Origin: Prochlorococcus sp. AG-412-J13
Lineage (GTDB): Bacteria > Cyanobacteriota > Cyanobacteriia > PCC-6307 > Cyanobiaceae
Length of the DNA stretch: 58,688 nt
Direction of reading: 5' to 3'
Assembly (NCBI GenBank): GCA_003214815.1
Contig: QCLE01000012.1
Coordinates: 1 to 58,688 of the forward strand
Below the pieces are notes generated by a model, which saw only the letters and a list, made by a program, of their open reading frames with translations, was not told where the DNA came from and ran no database searches. The stretch's first letter is position 1, and every line of letters starts with the position of its first letter. A program made the position numbers and the translations under genes. Below, piece after piece: positions 55,264 through 58,688 of the stretch.

Positions 55264-55500
55264 ATGACAGATTCTATTCCAAAGAAACCTCTCAAGAAAG
55301 GAAGCTTAGTTTTTGTCGATAGAGATAATTATATAAAAAGTATCGAGGCACTAGCCAGTGATAATGATCTACCGAATTATGTGTTTAAAGGTCCTGGAGA
55401 GATTCTTTCAGTCAAAGACGAATATGCTCAGGTTCGATGGCGCAGGCCTGTCCCAGATGTTTGGTTAAAATTGGATCAACTTAAAGAATATATTCAATAA
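55264..55500 (+). CDS. ndhO: NAD(P)H-quinone oxidoreductase subunit O
   Basis: A 78-residue peripheral subunit of the cyanobacterial NDH-1 complex, involved in cyclic electron flow and respiration. KKGSLVFVDRDNYIKSIEAL, FKGPGEILSVKDEYAQVRW and VWLKLDQLKEY match NdhO over its full length. It stands alone, so it is transcribed apart from the other ndh genes. Confidence 0.93.
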   Translation: MTDSIPKKPLKKGSLVFVDRDNYIKSIEALASDNDLPNYVFKGPGEILSVKDEYAQVRWRRPVPDVWLKLDQLKEYIQ

Positions 55501-55510
55501 TTTTTTATAT

Positions 55511-56188
55511 CTAAAATTTTTTATTTTTTTTCTCTGCAGACATCTTTGATTGAATTCTTTTTGCTTCTTTAATCATTTCTTTACCATCAAATAAGTAATC
55601 ATCTACGTATCCTTGTGTATATCTATCAAATTCTGATAGTGCATCTTTAACTTGTGAAAAACAATGATACAGATCGAGGCCTAAAGCAGTAAAAGACTTT
55701 GGAACTATTTTTTTGTTATAAATTTTTTCAATTTTTTCTATTTTCTTTTGTGAAAGACTTATATAACTGCAAAAATTTTCCATTAGTTGTTCATCATATG
55801 GATCCGCAGAAAGTTCTTTGATTTCGTTGTGCAAAGGTTTAATTATTTGGCTAATTGATCTATTGATTGGAGTGTAAATTTCTTTAATCCATGTTTCAAC
55901 TTCTCTATCTTTAATTGATGAATTATTTTTTTTTGAATTAAATTTCTCTTCCCAATTTTCATTTAATGAATCAAATGATGAACTGGAAGAGAAGAAATTT
56001 CTATCATATTGTTCTTTTTTTATAGGGTCATTTAGAATCTCCCAGGCATTTTGTATTGCAAGAAATCGTTCTTTTTCTCCGCCTGCATCAGGATGATGTT
56101 GCTTAACTAAAGAACGATATGAAGATTTAATTTCACTTTTGGTTGCATTTTGTTTGAGGCCTAATTCTTCATATAAATTTTTTTCCAT
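55511..56188 (-). CDS. J-domain protein
   Basis: 225 residues. A J domain at the N-terminus with HPD at 32-34 (LVKQHHPDAGGEKERFLAI) is followed by an acidic linker and a C-terminal helical domain not seen in classic DnaJ. It has no Gly/Phe region or zinc fingers, so it is a type III co-chaperone that would recruit DnaK to specific partners. 16 bases after cysK on the same strand. Confidence 0.9.
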   Translation of the reverse strand: MEKNLYEELGLKQNATKSEIKSSYRSLVKQHHPDAGGEKERFLAIQNAWEILNDPIKKEQYDRNFFSSSSSFDSLNENWEEKFNSKKNNSSIKDREVETWIKEIYTPINRSISQIIKPLHNEIKELSADPYDEQLMENFCSYISLSQKKIEKIEKIYNKKIVPKSFTALGLDLYHCFSQVKDALSEFDRYTQGYVDDYLFDGKEMIKEAKRIQSKMSAEKKNKKF

Positions 56189-56204
56189 TTTTATAAATTA
56201 GGAA

Positions 56205-57173
56205 TTAAAGATAACCATCTTTTCTGGCTTGAATTGAGGTATTGGATTCAAACATTGCGGTTGATAAATATCTTTCACCAAAACTTGGAAGAATTACAAT
56301 CAATCTTTTATTCATAAGTTCTTTCCTTTTACCAATTTTTATCGTTGCTGCTAAAGCTGCTCCGCTGCTGATGCCTGATAAAAGGCCTTCCAATCTAGCC
56401 AATAAACGCCCATAATGAAATGCTTCGTCGTCATCTATTTTTATAATTTCATCAATTAATTTAGTATTCAGGACTTTTGGAACAAAACCTGCTCCTATTC
56501 CTTGAATTGAATGAGATCCAGCTTTTTCACCGGAAATGACAGCGCTTTTTTTGGGCTCTACTGCATAAATTTTGCAATTTGGATTAACTTTTTTCAAAAA
56601 ACGTGCGCAACCAGTAATTGTTCCTCCTGTGCCTACTCCTGTAACTAGTCCATCTAAATTGTTATTGGATTGGGCCCATATTTCTTGAGCTGTTGTTCTT
56701 TCATGAATATCTGGATTAGCAAAGTTTTCAAATTGATTAAATTGATAGCTATTTGCAATGGTTGAAGACAACTCAGTAGCTAAATCTAAAGCTCCTTTCA
56801 TTCCTTCTTGCCCAGGCGTTAGCTGTAATTCGGCTCCATATGCTCTCAACATTGCCCTTCTTTCAATACTCATCGTATCCGGCATAGTTAATATCAATTT
56901 ATAGCCTTTTGCTGCAGCAACCATTGCTAATGCGATGCCAGTATTTCCGCTTGTTGCTTCAATTAAAGTTGTTTTATCTGGCGTTATCAATCCTTCTTCT
57001 TCAGCTTTACATAACATTGAATAAGCGATGCGATCCTTAACGGATGCTGATGGATTGAAACTTTCTAGTTTGGCTATTATTTCTGGATAACAATTAAAAT
57101 ACTTTTTGATTCGATTTAATTTAACTAATGGGGTATTTCCAACTAGAGAAGTTATATCATTTGCTATTTCCAT
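56205..57173 (-). CDS. cysK: Cysteine synthase (O-acetylserine sulfhydrylase) A
   Basis: Makes cysteine from O-acetylserine and sulfide. The PLP lysine is K46 in SASVKDRIAYSM. SGNTG near 70-74 binds the substrate carboxylate, and GTGGTITG holds the phosphate near 177-184. The 322-residue length is normal. In the sulfate assimilation route this step follows PAPS reductase (cysH, 34 kb away) and sulfite reductase. Confidence 0.97.
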   Translation of the reverse strand: MEIANDITSLVGNTPLVKLNRIKKYFNCYPEIIAKLESFNPSASVKDRIAYSMLCKAEEEGLITPDKTTLIEATSGNTGIALAMVAAAKGYKLILTMPDTMSIERRAMLRAYGAELQLTPGQEGMKGALDLATELSSTIANSYQFNQFENFANPDIHERTTAQEIWAQSNNNLDGLVTGVGTGGTITGCARFLKKVNPNCKIYAVEPKKSAVISGEKAGSHSIQGIGAGFVPKVLNTKLIDEIIKIDDDEAFHYGRLLARLEGLLSGISSGAALAATIKIGKRKELMNKRLIVILPSFGERYLSTAMFESNTSIQARKDGYL

Positions 57174-57324
57174 GAAATGACTATTTAAATTGCAAAATTA
57201 AATCTCCACTATAATAATTGTATTTAAAGATCTTTTATATAATTTTCTCAAAAGAATTTAATTTATAATAACTTTAGGCTAAAAAAATATTTATTATTAT
57301 AAAAGATAGTTTTCTATATTAATT

Positions 57325-57597
57325 ATGTATTCGCTGGAACTAAGTTTGAGATATTCACCTTTTCCACTTTCAATTCAAAAGAAAGAATTTGAGGATATTA
57401 AACGAATTTATGATGAAATAAAAAGTTCTATGAATGAAACTTCAGAATCCTCAAACTTGATTGAATTAAGATGTGACAAAGTGCAAGATAAATTAATTGC
57501 TGTCAGAGCTAAAGAAATCATTTCTGTTCAGATATATGAAAAATCATCAGTAGCAGGAGGAGCTAAAAGACCAGGATTTTCTCTTAATATAGATTGA
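57325..57597 (+). CDS. Conserved hypothetical protein, 90 residues
   Basis: Begins MYSLELSLRYSPFPLSIQKK and has a mixed alpha/beta look with a well-ordered end, RAKEIISVQIYEKSSVAGG, then AKRPGFSLNID. I do not recognise a family. It precedes the ABC ATPase with a 9-base gap to the chosen ATG, so the two are likely transcribed together. Several TATAAT-like boxes lie in the 150-base gap upstream. Confidence 0.65.
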   Translation: MYSLELSLRYSPFPLSIQKKEFEDIKRIYDEIKSSMNETSESSNLIELRCDKVQDKLIAVRAKEIISVQIYEKSSVAGGAKRPGFSLNID

Positions 57598-57605
57598 TAA
57601 AATTA

Positions 57606-58280
57606 ATGCGAGATTCTCTTGAAAATGAAATACCTCATATTCATTTCAAAGATGTCTCTTTTTCATATCCTGGAAAAAAAGAAAATTTAATTTTTAAATG
57701 TAATTTCTCAATAAATAAACCTGGATTTTGGATGGTCGTCGGTAAGAACGGGAGTGGAAAAAGTACCCTTTTAAAATTAATTAATGGAATAATTAAACCC
57801 AAAAATGGAGTCATTAACTCTAAAGCAGATATAGGGATGGTATTTCAAAATCCTGATCATCAAATATTGATGCCAAGTTGCAGGAGCGAACTTCTGATTA
57901 ACATTAACCAAAATATAAGTGATTATGAAATTAATAAAAAAATTGAATATGTGCTTGCTCAGGTGGGATTGACTGGTTTTGAAAAAAGGCCAGTACACAC
58001 GTTAAGCGGTGGGCAAAAACAACGCTTGACTATTGCATGCGTTCTTATTAGTAATAGGAATTTTATTCTTTTAGATGAGCCTACAGCGTTACTTGATCAA
58101 ACCAGCCAATTAAAAGTTTTAAAAATTATTAAAAATCTTACAAGTTGCCATAAAAAACCTTTATCCGCTTTGTGGATTACCCATCGTTATGAAGAATTAA
58201 CTTATGCTGATTCAGTGGCAGAGCTGAAAAATGGTTTTTTATCTAGCTGGCAAGAACCATCAAAATTTCAATATAATTAA
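57606..58280 (+). CDS. Orphan ABC transporter ATPase (ECF/cobalt-type)
   Basis: 224 residues from ATG 57606. Walker A GKNGSGKST (46-54), a VFQNPDHQI Q-loop, signature LSGGQKQRLTIA and Walker B FILLDEPTALLD are all intact. The Q-loop FQNPDHQ and SGGQKQR are typical of ECF-type (CbiO/EcfA) ATPases. No permease or substrate-binding gene is adjacent, so its partner must lie elsewhere. Confidence 0.9.
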   Translation: MRDSLENEIPHIHFKDVSFSYPGKKENLIFKCNFSINKPGFWMVVGKNGSGKSTLLKLINGIIKPKNGVINSKADIGMVFQNPDHQILMPSCRSELLININQNISDYEINKKIEYVLAQVGLTGFEKRPVHTLSGGQKQRLTIACVLISNRNFILLDEPTALLDQTSQLKVLKIIKNLTSCHKKPLSALWITHRYEELTYADSVAELKNGFLSSWQEPSKFQYN

Positions 58281-58329
58281 ATCTTTTACTTGTCATAAGG
58301 CACTTTAAAGAGTTAAATTCATCTTATAT

Positions 58330-58401
<72 letters not shown>

Positions 58402-58427
58402 TTCAATCCCTATAGTTAACTTTCAGG

Positions 58428-58451
58428 AGACTTCAATTGAAGTCTTTTTTA
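58428..58451 (+). terminator. Rho-independent terminator after tRNA-Asn
   Basis: AGACTTCAATTGAAGTCT (58428-58445) is a perfect 18-base palindrome followed directly by six T residues. It gives a compact stem and a T run, the usual signs of intrinsic termination, and lies 27 bases after the tRNA. Confidence 0.8.
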
Positions 58452-58470
58452 TTGTTTTAATTTTAAGGAG

Positions 58471-58688
58471 TTTTACTTATATACAGAACAAATATCCGTA
58501 GTAATTTCTAATACCCCCGATACATTAACTTGAGAAAATAAAAAATCAAAAATCAACTTTACAAGTACTGACCCAGCCCAGAACTATGATTTCTTAAATT
58601 ACTCAGTAACTCTTAAACCTCAAAGCTTTACCCTTGATGTTGATGGTGATGGACAAGTAACAGCACTTGGTGATGGCTTGATGGTTAT
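58471..58688 (+). pseudogene. Broken fragment of a calcium-binding repeat protein, cut by the window edge
   Basis: One reading frame gives YTEQISVVISNTPDTLT, a TGA stop at 58531-58533, then a stretch that includes TSTDPAQNYDFLNYSVTLKP, then a calcium-loop repeat, DVDGDGQVTALGDGLM. The DxDxDG loop followed by VTALGDGLMV is the kind of EF-hand/dockerin-like repeat found in very large surface or secreted proteins of marine picocyanobacteria. There is no start codon before the TGA in frame with a ribosome binding site. I read it as a relic, or the end of a rearranged gene that continues to the right. Confidence 0.55.

Overview
The window looks like the chromosome of a high-light-adapted Prochlorococcus. 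It is strongly AT-rich and densely packed. It carries photosynthesis and thylakoid genes typical of cyanobacteria (psbX, petL, ndhO, a CRR7-like NDH-1 factor, Ycf66, zeta-carotene desaturase and two high-light-inducible proteins) together with ordinary housekeeping genes. The assignment rests on gene content and protein sequence only; no 16S rRNA gene is in the window.

Layout. 1-1.2 kb: a lipid-A-disaccharide-synthase-like gene cut by the left edge, directly behind a tRNA-Leu. 1.4-8 kb: accC, a YggT protein, psbX, Ycf66, an Hlip, an SbmA/BacA-like ABC transporter, a HIT protein and peptide deformylase. 8-16.5 kb: an S9 peptidase converging on the iron-sulfur operon sufBCDS, then a divergent unknown gene and a DUF4912 protein. 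16.5-22.3 kb: a small membrane protein, phosphoglucomutase, RarA, a phosphopantetheinyl transferase, peroxiredoxin, CoaX and PAPS reductase. 22.3-27.5 kb: type II NADH dehydrogenase, an SLC13 anion permease with RCK domains and the KtrB/KtrA potassium system. 27.5-28.8 kb: a pocket of small genes (ribbon-helix-helix protein, an unknown, a Nif11-like peptide, a one-helix membrane protein). 28.8-38 kb: an ABC-F ATPase, HtrA protease, DUF2973, a second Hlip, a zinc-ribbon membrane protein, YihY, an IMPase-family phosphatase, a TolC-like channel and a PDZ/radical-SAM protein. 38-46 kb: DUF3120, nadB, a VKOR-thioredoxin fusion, rimO, petL, DUF4346, an N-acyltransferase, a RibD-C reductase and a double 6-pyruvoyl-tetrahydropterin synthase. 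46-58.7 kb: aroK, CRR7, a lumenal protein, GST, DUF751, rbfA, hemD, an SRPBCC protein, zds, an A-type Fe-S carrier, a TPR protein, a second LpxB-like gene, a TIGR01777 epimerase, ndhO, a J-domain protein, cysK, an orphan ABC ATPase and tRNA-Asn. Beyond tRNA-Asn lies a broken fragment of a calcium-binding repeat protein.

Themes. Fe-S and sulfur metabolism recur (sufBCDS, A-type carrier, cysH, cysK, rimO), as do ion transport and photosynthetic electron transport. Convergent neighbours very often overlap at their stop codons, which leaves no room for ordinary terminators and fits a streamlined genome. I see no CRISPR array, insertion sequence, prophage or rRNA. The places most likely to hold something undescribed are the small-gene pocket at 27.5-28.8 kb, the pterin/reductase pair at 44.6-46.2 kb, the repeated promoter element shared by the Fe-S carrier and ndhO, and the relic next to tRNA-Asn at the right edge.
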